From DATDCY01 sp031406795 [NCBI: Candidatus Rokuibacteriota bacterium] (lineage in GTDB: Bacteria; JAUVQV01): a stretch of DNA of 16,061 nt. The notes under the pieces were generated by a model, which was given only the letters and a program-made list of their open reading frames with translations, made no database searches and was not told the DNA's origin. Below are positions 1 through 8,094 of the stretch, one piece after another. The first letter of the stretch is position 1. Each line of letters begins with the position of its first letter. The position numbers and the translations under genes are program-made. The stretch spans positions 1 through 16,061 of the forward strand of contig JANOHV010000135.1 of NCBI GenBank assembly GCA_031406795.1, read 5' to 3'.

Positions 1-40
1 CCCCGGGGACCCCGCTACCAGGGTCATCTATGAACGCTAG
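1..40 (+). CDS. C-terminal tail of a PaaK-like adenylate-forming protein (partial, 5' end outside window)
   Basis: Only the last 12 codons are in the window, read from base 2 and ending at the TAG at 38-40. They encode PGDPATRVIYER, which matches the end of the convergent PaaK-like protein at 165-1478 (PGEPAIRVIDER). Four base differences from the other copy all fall in coding sequence: Glu/Asp, Ile/Thr and Asp/Tyr changes plus one silent change. The downstream 28 bases (30-57) are identical in inverted orientation. Like its partner, this tail lacks the lysine normally found in the EGKA(R/K)R motif of phenylacetate-CoA ligases. The simplest reading is a paralogue converging on the operon. An assembly fold-back with sequence errors or strain variants cannot be excluded from 40 bases. 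Confidence 0.5.
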   Translation, partial: PGDPATRVIYER

Positions 41-50
41 CCTGGCGCCG

Positions 51-154
51 AAAAGGGTCCAGGTGCACGGCGCGCGAGTCCTGAGTAATGAGGCGTACGA
101 GCAGTACGCCGCAGTGACGAAGGGCGAAGCGCAACGCAGCAGATGGGCCCTTTT
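51..154 (+). repeat. Structured ~104 bp repeat, copy R1
   Basis: Starts AAAAGGGTCCAGGTGC and ends GCAGATGGGCCCTTTT, so its edges are an AAAAGGG/CCCTTTT inverted repeat. It has the same orientation and architecture as R2 and R3 at the other end of the window. A central perfect 7 bp stem, GGCGTAC/GTACGCC with a GAGCA loop, corresponds to the central stems of R2 and R3 but has different bases. It lies exactly between two convergent stop codons, which fits a bidirectional terminator or a mobile/REP-like intergenic element. No credible coding sequence was seen inside. Confidence 0.8.
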
Positions 155-164
155 CGGCGCCAGG

Positions 165-1478
165 CTAGCGTTCATCGATGACCCTGATCGCGGGTTCCCC
201 GGGGAGCGTCAGGCGCGGGTCGACGAGTTTCACCCGCGCCGTGATGCCCAATTCCTCCTGGACGCGGCGCGAAACCTCCTCGAGCAGCTGCCGCTGCTGC
301 CGCATGCCGTCGAAGAACATCCCTTCGGAAACCTCGACCCTGATCTCCAGCAAATCCTGCCCGGCCTCGCGCTGCAGAGCCAGCACAAACCGCGGCGGGG
401 GGCCCTCGACCGTGGAGAGGATGCTCGCGACCTGCGCGGGGAAGAAATGCACGCCGCGCAGGCTGATCATGTCGTCGGTCCGTCCCGCGACGCGGGCGAT
501 GCGGGCGAGTGTCCGGCCGCAGGCACAGGCTGCGGGTTCGAGGCTCGTCAGGTCCCCGGTCCGGTAGCGGATGAGGGGAAAGGCCTCGCGGGTGAGCGTC
601 GTCAGCACCAGTTCGCCCGTGGCTCCCGCGGGCAGCACGGCGCCCGTGGCGGGGTCGACGATCTCGGCGAGGAAATGGTCTTCCTGCAGATGCAGACCGG
701 CGCGCGCGTCGCACTCCCCGGCGACGCCGGGCCCCATGACCTCGCCGACCGAGTAAGCGTCGGCGGCGCTGACCATCAGCCGCGCCTCCAGGTCGCGCCG
801 CAGCGGCTCCCCCCAGATTTCGGCACTGAAAATGCCGACCCGGAGAAACAGCGTCTTCGGGTCGATGGCCTCGGTCACCAGATGGTCGGCGAGCGATCGC
901 GCCACGGACGGTGGCGCGATCAGCACGGTGCTGCGGTAGTCCCGCATGATCTCGAGCTGGTGGTTCATGCGCGCGGCCGACGTCGGGATGACCGACGCGC
1001 CGATGCGTTCGGCGCCGTAGTGGAAACCGAAGCCGTCGGGAAAGATCCCGTAGTCGAAGGCGATCTGCACGACATCGTCCCGGGTCACGCCCCCGGCCAC
1101 CAGCACCCGCGCGGCGAGTTCGCCCCAGGTGCGGATGTCGCGCGCCGTGTGCCCGACGACGACCTGCCGGCCGCCGGTCGCGGTGGAGGCGTGCAGCCGC
1201 ACCACTTCGCGTAGCGGCACCGCGAACAGACCGTAGGGGTGGTGCTTCGCGAGTTCGGCCCGGGTCGTGAAGGGCAGCCGCCGCAAATCCTCCAGCGAGC
1301 GGAAATCCCCGGGGTCGAAGCCCTGCTCCTCGAAGCGACCCCGGTAGAACGCCACGCTGCGGTGCACCCGGTTGAGCGTCGTCTGCAGTCGTTCGAGCTG
1401 GAGCTGGTCCAGATCCTCACGGGCCATGCCTTCGTTGCGGGGATCCCAGATCGCCATAGCCCCTCTATTATTGCTCAT
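165..1478 (-). CDS. PaaK-like adenylate-forming protein lacking key catalytic motifs
   Basis: A 437-aa homologue of phenylacetate-CoA ligase, clearly paralogous to the PaaK at 6690-7994 along its whole length. Retained: the PaaK N-terminal fold (LPFTTRAELAKHHPYGLF), HYGAERIGASVIPTS, the EVMGPGVA segment, YRTGDLT, and the hinge GRTDDMISLRGVHFFP. Changed: the ATP-binding SSGTTGK loop reads STATGGR (about 98-104), and the C-terminal EGKARR lysine motif reads GEPAIR, with Pro429 where the paralogue has Lys422. Without that lysine, adenylation is expected to be poor or absent, so it may be a thioester-forming half-enzyme, an acyl/aryl-binding protein or a regulatory subunit (inference). It is intact and couples to livF by an ATGA overlap, so it is not an obvious pseudogene. 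An ATG at codon 8 (1457), preceded by GAGGGG, is an alternative start. Confidence 0.85.
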   Translation of the reverse strand: MSNNRGAMAIWDPRNEGMAREDLDQLQLERLQTTLNRVHRSVAFYRGRFEEQGFDPGDFRSLEDLRRLPFTTRAELAKHHPYGLFAVPLREVVRLHASTATGGRQVVVGHTARDIRTWGELAARVLVAGGVTRDDVVQIAFDYGIFPDGFGFHYGAERIGASVIPTSAARMNHQLEIMRDYRSTVLIAPPSVARSLADHLVTEAIDPKTLFLRVGIFSAEIWGEPLRRDLEARLMVSAADAYSVGEVMGPGVAGECDARAGLHLQEDHFLAEIVDPATGAVLPAGATGELVLTTLTREAFPLIRYRTGDLTSLEPAACACGRTLARIARVAGRTDDMISLRGVHFFPAQVASILSTVEGPPPRFVLALQREAGQDLLEIRVEVSEGMFFDGMRQQRQLLEEVSRRVQEELGITARVKLVDPRLTLPGEPAIRVIDER

Positions 1479-2212
1479 TCCCAGACCTCGCGGTAGCCCT
1501 TCCCGAGATAGGCGCGCTGGACCTCGCGGTCGCCGAGCAGGAACGCGGCCTCCCCCTCGAGCACCAGCTTGCCGGTTTCAATGACGTACCCGCGGTCGGC
1601 GATCCGCAGGGCGGCCCGGGCGTTCTGTTCGACCAGCAGTACCGTCCGTCCCTCGTCGCGCAGCCGCTGGATGGCGCGGAAGATGTCGCGCACGATCAGC
1701 GGCGCCAGGCCCATCGACGGTTCGTCCATCATCAGCAGCCGCGGGTCCGTCATCAGCGCGCGGCCCATGGCCAGCATCTGCTGCTCGCCGCCGGAGAGGG
1801 TGCCGGCGAGCTGCCCGGTGCGCTCGCGCAGGACCGGGAACAGCTGGTAGATCTCCTCCAGCGCCCGGTGGGTCCCCTGCCCGTCCCGGCCGCGCCGCGC
1901 GGCGACGTAACCGCCGAGAAGCAGATTCTCGTGCACCGACATCGCGGCGAACACCTGCCGCCCCTCCGGCACCAGCGCGATGCCCAGATCGACGACCCGC
2001 TCGGCGGGCAGACCGCGGATCGACCGGCCGTCGAACAGCACCTCGCCGCCGGCGGGTGCGAGCAGCCCGGAGAGCGCGCGCAGCAGCGTGCTTTTGCCGG
2101 CGCCGTTGGCGCCGATCAGCGTCACGATCTCCCCCGGAGAAACGTGCAGAGAGACCTGGACGAGGACTTTCAGCGGCCCGTACCCGGCCTCGAGATTACG
2201 GACTTTCAGCAT
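1475..2212 (-). CDS. livF: Branched-chain amino acid-type ABC importer ATPase LivF
   Basis: A 245-aa ATP-binding subunit of the HAAT (LivFGHMK) class, working at the inner face of the membrane with LivG to power LivH/LivM. Walker A is GANGAGKST (34-42), the signature is LSGGEQQ (139-145), and Walker B is LLMMDEP (159-165). The switch position is LLVEQNA, with Gln instead of His, which is usual for LivF. The length is typical. The start lies 17 bp inside the end of livG, with GAGG just upstream. The stop overlaps the start of the PaaK-like gene as ATGA, so translation is probably coupled on both sides. Confidence 0.95.
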   Translation of the reverse strand: MLKVRNLEAGYGPLKVLVQVSLHVSPGEIVTLIGANGAGKSTLLRALSGLLAPAGGEVLFDGRSIRGLPAERVVDLGIALVPEGRQVFAAMSVHENLLLGGYVAARRGRDGQGTHRALEEIYQLFPVLRERTGQLAGTLSGGEQQMLAMGRALMTDPRLLMMDEPSMGLAPLIVRDIFRAIQRLRDEGRTVLLVEQNARAALRIADRGYVIETGKLVLEGEAAFLLGDREVQRAYLGKGYREVWE

Positions 2213-2978
2213 CGTCCTCGCCCAGGTAGATCCGGATCACGTCGGGATTGCGCTGGATCGCGCGCGGGTCGCCCTCGGCCACGCGGCGGCCCGCGCCGAG
2301 CACAAGGATCTCGTGGGAGATGTTCATCACCAGGCCCATGTCGTGCTCCACCAGCAGGACCGTCAACCCCGTGGCATTGATGCGGCTGATCGTCCCGGCA
2401 AGGTCCTCGGTCTCCCGCATGTTCAGGCCCGCGGCGGGCTCGTCGAGCAGCAGCAGTTCCGGCTCGCAGACGAGCGCCCGCGCCAGTTCAACCAGGCGCT
2501 GCTGCCCATAAGCCAGGCTCAGGGCCTCGGCGTCGGCGTGATCGGCCAGTCCGAGAAACGCGAGGGTCTCGAGGCAGCGCTCCCGGGCGGCGCGGCTCTC
2601 GCGGACGGTGCCCGGCAGCCGCAGCATTCCCGCGAGGAACCCGCTCCGGGTGTGCCGGTGCCGTCCCGTCAGCACATTTTCGAGCACCGACATGCCCGGG
2701 ACGAGTTGGATCTGCTGAAATGTCCGCGCCATCCCGCGGCCCGCGAGCTCGTGGGCCGGGAGCCCCCGGACTTCCTCGCCGCGAAAGCGCACCGACCCGC
2801 TGTCGGGCAGCGCATAGCCGGAGACCAGGTTGAACAGCGTGGTCTTGCCGGCGCCGTTCGGCCCGATGACGGCCTTGATGCCGCCGCGCGGGACGACGAA
2901 CGAGAGGTCGGCGACGGCCTGGAGTCCGCCGAAGCGCCGGCCGAGATCACGGACCTCAAGCACCGGCTGCATGGTCAC
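2196..2978 (-). CDS. livG: Branched-chain amino acid-type ABC importer ATPase LivG
   Basis: A 260-aa LivG-type ATPase and partner of LivF. Walker A is GPNGAGKTT (39-47), the LivG-style signature is LSLAYGQQ (153-160), Walker B is LLLLDEP (175-181), and the switch His is in VEHDM (212). The assigned start is GTG at 2978, with AGAGGG a few bases upstream. An ATG two codons later (2972) is equally possible and would give 258 aa. It overlaps the end of livM by 23 bp and runs 17 bp into livF, in keeping with tight stoichiometric coupling. Confidence 0.95.
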   Translation of the reverse strand: MTMQPVLEVRDLGRRFGGLQAVADLSFVVPRGGIKAVIGPNGAGKTTLFNLVSGYALPDSGSVRFRGEEVRGLPAHELAGRGMARTFQQIQLVPGMSVLENVLTGRHRHTRSGFLAGMLRLPGTVRESRAARERCLETLAFLGLADHADAEALSLAYGQQRLVELARALVCEPELLLLDEPAAGLNMRETEDLAGTISRINATGLTVLLVEHDMGLVMNISHEILVLGAGRRVAEGDPRAIQRNPDVIRIYLGEDDAESP

Positions 2979-4047
2979 CGCGCCCTCTGCGCACCAGCAG
3001 CGCCCTGAATTGCCGCCAGCGGCCGCCGCCGACGATGCCCTCGGGGGCGAAGAGCATCATGGCCAGCAGGATGCCGCCGAAGACCAGATCGTCGAGGGTA
3101 CCGAAATAGCCGCGCAGCGAGAGGAACGTCAGGATGGTGCCCATCACGAGCGCGCCGCGCAGGTTGGCCATGCCGCCGACCGCGACGATCGCCACGTACC
3201 GGACGGACTTCATCACCGAGGCTTCCGACGGGCCGATCCCGCCGTTGTAGTGGGTCAGCAGCACGCCGGCGAGCGCCGCCAGCACGGCCGCGAGGACGAA
3301 GACGCGGGTCTTGAACCTCGCGATGGGGATGCCGACCGCCGCCGCGGCGTTCTCCGAGCCGTGAATCGCGCGCAGCGCGCGACCGACCCGGGATTCGATC
3401 AGATTGGAGAGCATCCAGAGCGTGAGCAGAACCAGACCCCACGCGGCGTAGTAATTCGGCACCCGCGCGGGCGCTCGTCCGGAGATCGCGAAGCCGGGCA
3501 GCAGCGCGAGCGCCGGGACGTCGGAGATCCCGTCGGCCGCGCCGAACAGCGAGCTGCCGAGGAAGATGCGGTGGACGATGATGCCGAAGCCGAGGGTCGC
3601 CATCGCCAGGTAGTGTCCGCGCAGGCGGAAGACCGGGCCGGCGACGATCCAGGCGACGGCGGCCGCGAGCCCGACGGCGAGCAGTGCGGCCGCCCAGGGG
3701 TGCACATGAGTGATGCTGCCGCCGCTGCCGTCCGGGCGGGTCACGAGCAGGTGCGCCCGCGCGAGGACGACGACCGCGAGCGCCTTGCCGCGCGGCGCGA
3801 GGTCGAACGTCGTGAGGAAGGCCGCGGTGTAGCCGCCGAGCGCAAAGAACCCGGCCTGCCCCAGCGAGGCCTGGCCGGCGTAGCCCATGAGCATCGCGAG
3901 ACCGAGGACGACGAGCATCGCGTACGCGGACATCGTCAGCTGGGTCAGGTAGTAGGTCTTGTGCGAGAGGCTGGCCGCGACCTGGATTGCGACGACCGCG
4001 AGCGCCAGCGCAACCGTGAAGCCCGTTCCCCGACTCCGGGCGCTCAC
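2956..4047 (-). CDS. livM: Branched-chain amino acid-type ABC importer permease LivM
   Basis: A 363-aa hydrophobic permease with multiple membrane segments. It forms the transmembrane channel with LivH. Family hallmarks are GYAGQASLGQAGFFALGGYT (55-74), RGHYLAMATLGFG (143-155) and the late PEGIVGG segment. The start is GTG at 4047, preceded by GGGAG about 8 bases upstream inside the end of livH, and only one base separates the two genes. Residues 82-117 (from DLAPRGKA to THVHPW) form a longer polar loop between early helices than I expect for Escherichia coli LivM. This may be a lineage feature. Confidence 0.93.
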   Translation of the reverse strand: MSARSRGTGFTVALALAVVAIQVAASLSHKTYYLTQLTMSAYAMLVVLGLAMLMGYAGQASLGQAGFFALGGYTAAFLTTFDLAPRGKALAVVVLARAHLLVTRPDGSGGSITHVHPWAAALLAVGLAAAVAWIVAGPVFRLRGHYLAMATLGFGIIVHRIFLGSSLFGAADGISDVPALALLPGFAISGRAPARVPNYYAAWGLVLLTLWMLSNLIESRVGRALRAIHGSENAAAAVGIPIARFKTRVFVLAAVLAALAGVLLTHYNGGIGPSEASVMKSVRYVAIVAVGGMANLRGALVMGTILTFLSLRGYFGTLDDLVFGGILLAMMLFAPEGIVGGGRWRQFRALLVRRGRGDHAAGA

Positions 4048-4048
4048 C

Positions 4049-4939
4049 TCAATACTCCCGCAGGCGCGCCGCCTCGGCGCTGCCGAAGATCCCGCTCGGC
4101 CGCAGGAACAGCACGCCGAGCATCACGGCGATCGCGACCGCGTCCTTGTAGGCGGCCGGCAGCATCCAGACGCCGAAGGACTCGAGCAGGCCGAGAATCA
4201 GTCCCCCGGCGGCCGCCCCGGCCGTGCTCCCGAGACCGCCGAGGATCGCTGCCGTGAAGCCCTTGATCGCCAGCGCCGTGCCGCTGTCGTACTGCACGTA
4301 GGTGATCGGCGAGACCACACAGCCGGCCAGGGCCCCCATGCCGGCGCTGAGCACGAAGGAGAGCGTGACCATGTTGCGGGTATTGATCCCGCAGAGCCGC
4401 GCCGCGTCGCGGTTGGAGGCGCAGGCGCGCATCTGCCTGCCGAGCGGCGTGGCGCGGAAGAAGGCGCCCAGGAGCAGCACCATCGCGCCGCAGACGCCGA
4501 TGACCCAGAGCACCTGCGGGGAAATCTTCGCGCCGGCCACCGTGAGCGCGCTGACCGAGTCGCCGGTGAAATGCGGCAGCGCGTGCGACTTCTCGTCCCA
4601 GAGGTGGAGCGCCAGTTCCCGGATGACGATCGAGACGCCGATGGTGATGATGATCAGCCGCAACACGGAGGGCCGCTTGAGCCAGCGGATGAAGAGCACC
4701 TCGATGGCGGCGCCGACGAGCATCGTGACGGCCACGGCGCCCAGGATCGCCAGCGGCAGGGGCAGATGGCGGTGCAGGGTGACCGCCGTCATGCCGCCGA
4801 TCATCAGGAACTCGCCCTGCGCAAAATTGATGATGCCGGTGGTGTTGTAGATGATCGTGAAGCCGATGGCCACGACGCCGTAGATGATGCCGTAGGTCAG
4901 GCCGGCAACGCAGAACTGCAGGAAGATGTCGCTGCTCAT
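4049..4939 (-). CDS. livH: Branched-chain amino acid-type ABC importer permease LivH
   Basis: A 296-aa integral membrane permease, usual length for LivH. The characteristic IIYNTTGIINFAQGEFLMIG segment lies near residues 29-48, followed by repeated hydrophobic helices and a glycine-rich GFTAAILGGLGSTAGAAAGG stretch typical of the cytoplasmic coupling region. The ATG at 4939 has no strong Shine-Dalgarno. A perfect 11 bp stem-loop lies just upstream between this gene and livK, so its expression may depend on read-through or processing there. Confidence 0.93.
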   Translation of the reverse strand: MSSDIFLQFCVAGLTYGIIYGVVAIGFTIIYNTTGIINFAQGEFLMIGGMTAVTLHRHLPLPLAILGAVAVTMLVGAAIEVLFIRWLKRPSVLRLIIITIGVSIVIRELALHLWDEKSHALPHFTGDSVSALTVAGAKISPQVLWVIGVCGAMVLLLGAFFRATPLGRQMRACASNRDAARLCGINTRNMVTLSFVLSAGMGALAGCVVSPITYVQYDSGTALAIKGFTAAILGGLGSTAGAAAGGLILGLLESFGVWMLPAAYKDAVAIAVMLGVLFLRPSGIFGSAEAARLREY

Positions 4940-4950
4940 GGGAGTCGCCC

Positions 4951-4980
4951 GGCCCGGGGCCGAACACGCGGCCCCGGGCC
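4951..4980 (-). terminator. Strong intercistronic stem-loop between livK and livH
   Basis: GGCCCGGGGCC (4951-4961) and its exact complement (4970-4980) form an 11 bp all-GC stem with an 8-base loop. There is no T-run on the minus strand, so it is not a classic intrinsic terminator. It sits just after the livK stop. In many transporters such hairpins stabilise the upstream binding-protein mRNA and lower expression of the permease and ATPase genes, and I infer that role here. Confidence 0.65.
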
Positions 4981-4999
4981 TCCAGGCAAGCGTGAGATC

Positions 5000-6142
5000 T
5001 TACGGGGCGAGCGCGAACTTGCCGCCCTTGACGGTCAGCAGTTCGAAAGCGTCCATGCCGAGGCCGTTGTGGTCCTCGGCCGAGAAATTGAAGATGCCGG
5101 CGGTGCCGACGAAGCCCTTGAGACCCTCGAGGGCGGCGCGGGCCTTCTCCTTGTCGGGGCCGCCGATTTCGATGGCCTTGACCAGCAGCGTGAAGGCGTC
5201 GTAAGCGTGCCCGCCGAAGGTGCTCGGCGCCTCCTTGGTCGCCGCCTCGTAGTCTTTCTTGTACTTGAGCAGCAGCGACTTCTGCACGTTCGAGTCGGGA
5301 AGGCCCTCGGCGACGAGCAGGCGTCCGGCCGGGAAGAGAATCCCCTCGGCTGCGGGGCCGGCGGCCTCGACGTACTTGATGTTGCCGAAGCCGTGGCTCT
5401 GGTAGAGCGGCACCAGCCAGCCCATCTTGCGCATGCTCACGGGGACCTTGGACTGCGCCGGCTCGATCGACCAGTTGACGACCGCCTGGACATCCTTGGA
5501 CTTGAGCTTGGTGACTTCGGCGTCCAGATCGACCGCGTCCTTGTCGTAGCTCTCGGCGATCACGACCTCGATGCCGAACTCGGGCGCGAGCTTCTCGAGC
5601 TGACCCTTGCCGGCATTGCCGAACCCGGTATTGCTCGCGAGCACGCCAATCTTCTTGAGGCCCTTCTTCTTCAGGTCGCCGTAAATCCAGCGCACCGCGT
5701 TCGCATCGTTCTGCGGGGTCTTGAAGACCCACTTCATGATCGGCGTGGTGATCGCCTCGGCGGCGGCGCAGGAGAGCAGCAGCGTCGCGCTCTCGTCCAC
5801 GTACTGCTTGATCTTCATCGACTCGCCGCTGGTCGAGGGGCCGAGGATCGCGAAGACCTTCTCCTCCTCAACGAGCTGCTTGGCCAGGGAGACCGCCTTT
5901 TCGGGGTTGGCGCTCGAATCCTTGATCAGCAGTTCGACCTTCATCCCCTTGATGCCGCCGGCCGCGTTGACCTGGGCCACGAGCATTTCCAGCGTCTTGG
6001 CTTCGGGCGCCCCCAGGAACGCCGCCGGGCCGGTGACCGCGAGAATCGCACCGACCTTGATCGTCTCCGCCGCAGCGGCGGGCAGAGCCGCCAACAGCGC
6101 CACGCACATCGAAAGGATCGTCACCTTACGGATCATTCGCAT
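5000..6142 (-). CDS. livK: ABC importer periplasmic substrate-binding protein, LivK/LivJ family
   Basis: A 380-aa type I periplasmic binding protein (Peripla_BP_6-like). It has an N-terminal signal peptide (basic MRMIRK, hydrophobic core, likely cleavage after AAAA near residue 25). It then reads TIKVGAILAVTGPAAFLGAP, typical of LivJ/LivK and related aromatic or amide binding proteins. LVEEEKVFAILGPSTSGESM and TFGGHAYDAFTLLVKAIE are further family landmarks. The start is well supported by AGGAGGGG at 6146-6153, placed for the ATG at 6142. The family binds Leu/Ile/Val, other hydrophobic amino acids or aromatic acids. Its place next to iorAB and paaK makes an aromatic amino acid or aryl acid plausible, but the ligand cannot be read from the sequence. 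Confidence 0.92.
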   Translation of the reverse strand: MRMIRKVTILSMCVALLAALPAAAAETIKVGAILAVTGPAAFLGAPEAKTLEMLVAQVNAAGGIKGMKVELLIKDSSANPEKAVSLAKQLVEEEKVFAILGPSTSGESMKIKQYVDESATLLLSCAAAEAITTPIMKWVFKTPQNDANAVRWIYGDLKKKGLKKIGVLASNTGFGNAGKGQLEKLAPEFGIEVVIAESYDKDAVDLDAEVTKLKSKDVQAVVNWSIEPAQSKVPVSMRKMGWLVPLYQSHGFGNIKYVEAAGPAAEGILFPAGRLLVAEGLPDSNVQKSLLLKYKKDYEAATKEAPSTFGGHAYDAFTLLVKAIEIGGPDKEKARAALEGLKGFVGTAGIFNFSAEDHNGLGMDAFELLTVKGGKFALAP

Positions 6143-6175
6143 TGTCCCCTCCTGCCACGATTCCTCAGGGTGGTG

Positions 6176-6212
6176 CCCCGCGGCGCCATTCGCCGGGGGT
6201 GCCCTGCGGCAC
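6176..6212 (-). other. Intercistronic hairpins between the ACT gene and livK
   Basis: Two adjacent inverted repeats fill the gap. CCCC..GGCG (6176-6185) pairs with CGCC.GGGG (6191-6199) around a 5-base loop. GTGCC (6199-6203) pairs with GGCAC (6208-6212). They share base 6199, so they may be alternatives. No T-run follows on the minus strand. The role is unknown; mRNA processing or attenuation is inference. Confidence 0.4.
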
Positions 6213-6214
6213 AG

Positions 6215-6646
6215 CTAGAGCGCGTACACTTTCTCGCCGGGCAGAATCGAAACCCCGGCCCGCTGGAGCGCGGCGATCGCCTTTTCGGCCTCGTCGAACC
6301 GGAAGATGACCACGGCGTTGTCGGTCCGCTTCTCGACGAAGGCATACATGTACTCGACGTTGATCCCCGCCGCGCCGAGCAGATCGAGGATGTCCGCCAG
6401 GCCCCGGGGACGGTCGGGGATCTCAACGGCCACGACCTCCGTGGTCCCGACCGTGAAGCCGCTGGCCTTGAGCAGCTCGACGGCGCGCTTGTTGTCGTTG
6501 ACGATCAGCCGCAGGATGCCGAAATCCGTCGTGTCGGCCAGCGTCAGCGCGCGCAGGTTGATGCCGCCGTCGCCGAGGATGCGGGTCACCTCCGAGAGGC
6601 GACCGGACTTGTTCTCGAGGAATACTGAAATCTGTTCGACCTTCAT
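6215..6646 (-). CDS. Tandem ACT-domain small protein
   Basis: A 143-aa protein made of two ACT domains. The first is about residues 1-68 ([20 protein letters not shown], then [20 protein letters not shown]). The second is about 70-143 ([20 protein letters not shown], then [13 protein letters not shown]). ACT domains bind amino acids or other small ligands at dimer interfaces. Free-standing tandem ACT proteins are commonly found beside paaK and iorAB, where they may tune flux or binding of an aromatic amino acid; this role is inferred from context. A good ribosome-binding site, GGGAGAG, lies 4 bases before the ATG. There is no DNA-binding or catalytic domain. Confidence 0.9.
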   Translation of the reverse strand: MKVEQISVFLENKSGRLSEVTRILGDGGINLRALTLADTTDFGILRLIVNDNKRAVELLKASGFTVGTTEVVAVEIPDRPRGLADILDLLGAAGINVEYMYAFVEKRTDNAVVIFRFDEAEKAIAALQRAGVSILPGEKVYAL

Positions 6647-6659
6647 CGTTCTCTCCCTG

Positions 6660-6683
6660 GGGGACAGATTGAAATCAGTCCCC
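6660..6683 (-). other. Intercistronic hairpin between paaK and the ACT gene
   Basis: GGGGAC (6660-6665) and GTCCCC (6678-6683) form a 6 bp stem. It continues, after one A/A mismatch, with GAT/ATC around a TGAA loop. It lies in the 43 bp gap just before the ACT gene's Shine-Dalgarno and could influence its translation or mRNA end formation (inference). There is no T-run. Confidence 0.45.
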
Positions 6684-6689
6684 GGACCG

Positions 6690-7994
6690 TCAGCCGTTCA
6701 ACTTCCGGTTGTCGATCACGCGCCGGGCCTTGCCCTCGCTGCGCTGGATCGACTTGGGTTCCACCAGCTTCACCTTGGCGGTGACGCCGAAGTAGTCCTT
6801 GATGTCGTTCTCGATGCGCCGGGCGAGCGTTTCGAGCTGCTTAACCTCGTCGCTGAAAATCCCTTCGGTCATCTCGACCTGGATCTCCAGGGTGTCCATC
6901 TGGCCGACGCGATCGACGATCAGCTGATAGTGCGGCTCGACACCGGGCAATCCGACGAGGATGCTCTCGATCTGCGAGGGGAAGACGTTCACGCCGCGGA
7001 TGATCAGCATGTCGTCGGTGCGGCCGGTGACGCGCACCATGCGCGCGAGCGTCCGGCCGCAGCCGCAGGGGGCGGTGTCCAGCGCCGTGATGTCCCGCGT
7101 GCGGTAGCGGATGACGGGGAAGGCCTCCTTGGTCAGCGAGGTGAACACCAGTTCGCCGCACGCCCCGGGGGCCACCGGCGCGCCGGTGTCGGGATCGATG
7201 ATCTCGGCGATGAAATGATCCTCGAAGATGTGCGGCCCGTTCTTGGCCAGGCACTCCATGGCCACTCCGGGGCCCATGACCTCGGAGAGGCCGTAGATAT
7301 CCAGCGCGACCAGGTTCAGCTGTTTCTCGATCTCGCGGCGCATCGCCTCCGACCAGGGCTCGGCGCCGAAAATGCCGACGCGCAGCTTCAGCGAGGACGG
7401 GTCGACGCCGAGTTCCCGCATCGTCTCCGCCATGTTCAGCGCGTACGACGGCGTGCAGGTCAGCACGGTCGCGCCGAAGTCCTGCAGGATCATGATCTGC
7501 CGCTTGGTGTTGCCGCCGGAGATCGGGATGACCGTCGTGCCGAGCCGCTCCGCGCCGTAGTGCACACCGAGCCCGCCGGTGAACAGGCCGTACCCGTACG
7601 CATTGTGGACGATGTCGCCGCGCCCGACGCCGGCACACATCAGCGATCGCGCGCAGATCTCCGCCCAGGTCTCGATGTCGCGCCGGGTGTAGCCGACCAC
7701 CGTCATCTTTCCCGTCGTTCCCGACGAGGCGTGGATGCGCGCGACGTCGGCCAGCGGGACCGCGAACAGGCCGAAGGGGTAGTGGTCGCGCAGATCCTGC
7801 TTGGTGGTGAACGGCAGCCGCCGCACGTCCTCGAGACTGCGGATGTCGGCGGCGGTGATCCCTGCGGCGCGCAACTGCTCGCGGTAAAACGGCACGGACT
7901 GCGTAACGCGGTCGATCGTGGAGCGCAACCGCTCCAGTTGCAGCTGCTCGAGCTGCGCTCGCGGGAGCGTGTCGTGGGGGTGGGTTGCCTGCAT
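6690..7994 (-). CDS. paaK: Phenylacetate-CoA ligase
   Basis: A 434-aa ATP-dependent aryl-acetate:CoA ligase (AMP-forming) of the PaaK family, cytoplasmic. Motifs in order: the ATP loop [16 protein letters not shown] (88-103), [55 protein letters not shown], and the C-terminal [13 protein letters not shown], whose Lys422 is the expected catalytic lysine. The start at 7994 is supported by GGAGG 8 bases upstream. It probably makes phenylacetyl-CoA or indole/4-hydroxyphenyl-acetyl-CoA from free acids, complementing IorAB, which yields the same CoA esters from aryl pyruvates. In some organisms the pair can run towards amino acid synthesis by reductive carboxylation. An apparent C-terminal extension (KLNG) is minor. 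Confidence 0.95.
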   Translation of the reverse strand: MQATHPHDTLPRAQLEQLQLERLRSTIDRVTQSVPFYREQLRAAGITAADIRSLEDVRRLPFTTKQDLRDHYPFGLFAVPLADVARIHASSGTTGKMTVVGYTRRDIETWAEICARSLMCAGVGRGDIVHNAYGYGLFTGGLGVHYGAERLGTTVIPISGGNTKRQIMILQDFGATVLTCTPSYALNMAETMRELGVDPSSLKLRVGIFGAEPWSEAMRREIEKQLNLVALDIYGLSEVMGPGVAMECLAKNGPHIFEDHFIAEIIDPDTGAPVAPGACGELVFTSLTKEAFPVIRYRTRDITALDTAPCGCGRTLARMVRVTGRTDDMLIIRGVNVFPSQIESILVGLPGVEPHYQLIVDRVGQMDTLEIQVEMTEGIFSDEVKQLETLARRIENDIKDYFGVTAKVKLVEPKSIQRSEGKARRVIDNRKLNG

Positions 7995-8094
7995 CTGTGT
8001 CGCCTCCGGTGGGCGGCCCGCGTCGGGGCGCGGCCGGAACCACCCGTCTTGTCTGCGCTGCCTTAACCTGTCCGCTGGATGTTAACGGTAGCCA

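Larger units (their letters stand above)
1..204. repeat. Large inverted repeat joining two convergent PaaK-like 3' ends
   Basis: Arms are 1-57 and 148-204, with 53 of 57 bases matching by eye. The inner 28 bp (30-57 against 148-175) match perfectly. They hold the last codons, both TAG stop codons, a GCCTGGCGCC-type segment and the AAAAGGG edge of repeat R1. The four mismatches are all in the outer, coding part. The whole could fold into a very long hairpin and act as a bidirectional terminator for the convergent genes. It is also where a contig could be misassembled. Confidence 0.8.

Noticed and set aside
30-1214. 394-codon plus-strand frame starting at the left edge
   Set aside because: Its ATG is an accident inside the inverted repeat, and the rest is antisense to the PaaK-like gene. 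The meaningful plus-strand frame here is the short tail ending at 40.
2830-4257. 475-codon open frame on the plus strand
   Set aside because: Antisense shadow of livM and parts of livG and livH; charged, repetitive composition with no family features.
3959-6628. 889-codon open frame on the plus strand
   Set aside because: It runs antisense across the starts of livM, livH, livK and the ACT gene, with His/Glu/Asp/Arg-rich low-complexity sequence and no recognisable domain. Such frames are common opposite GC-rich genes.
6306-8066. 586-codon open frame on the plus strand
   Set aside because: Antisense to paaK and the ACT gene, both of which have complete family motifs on the minus strand.
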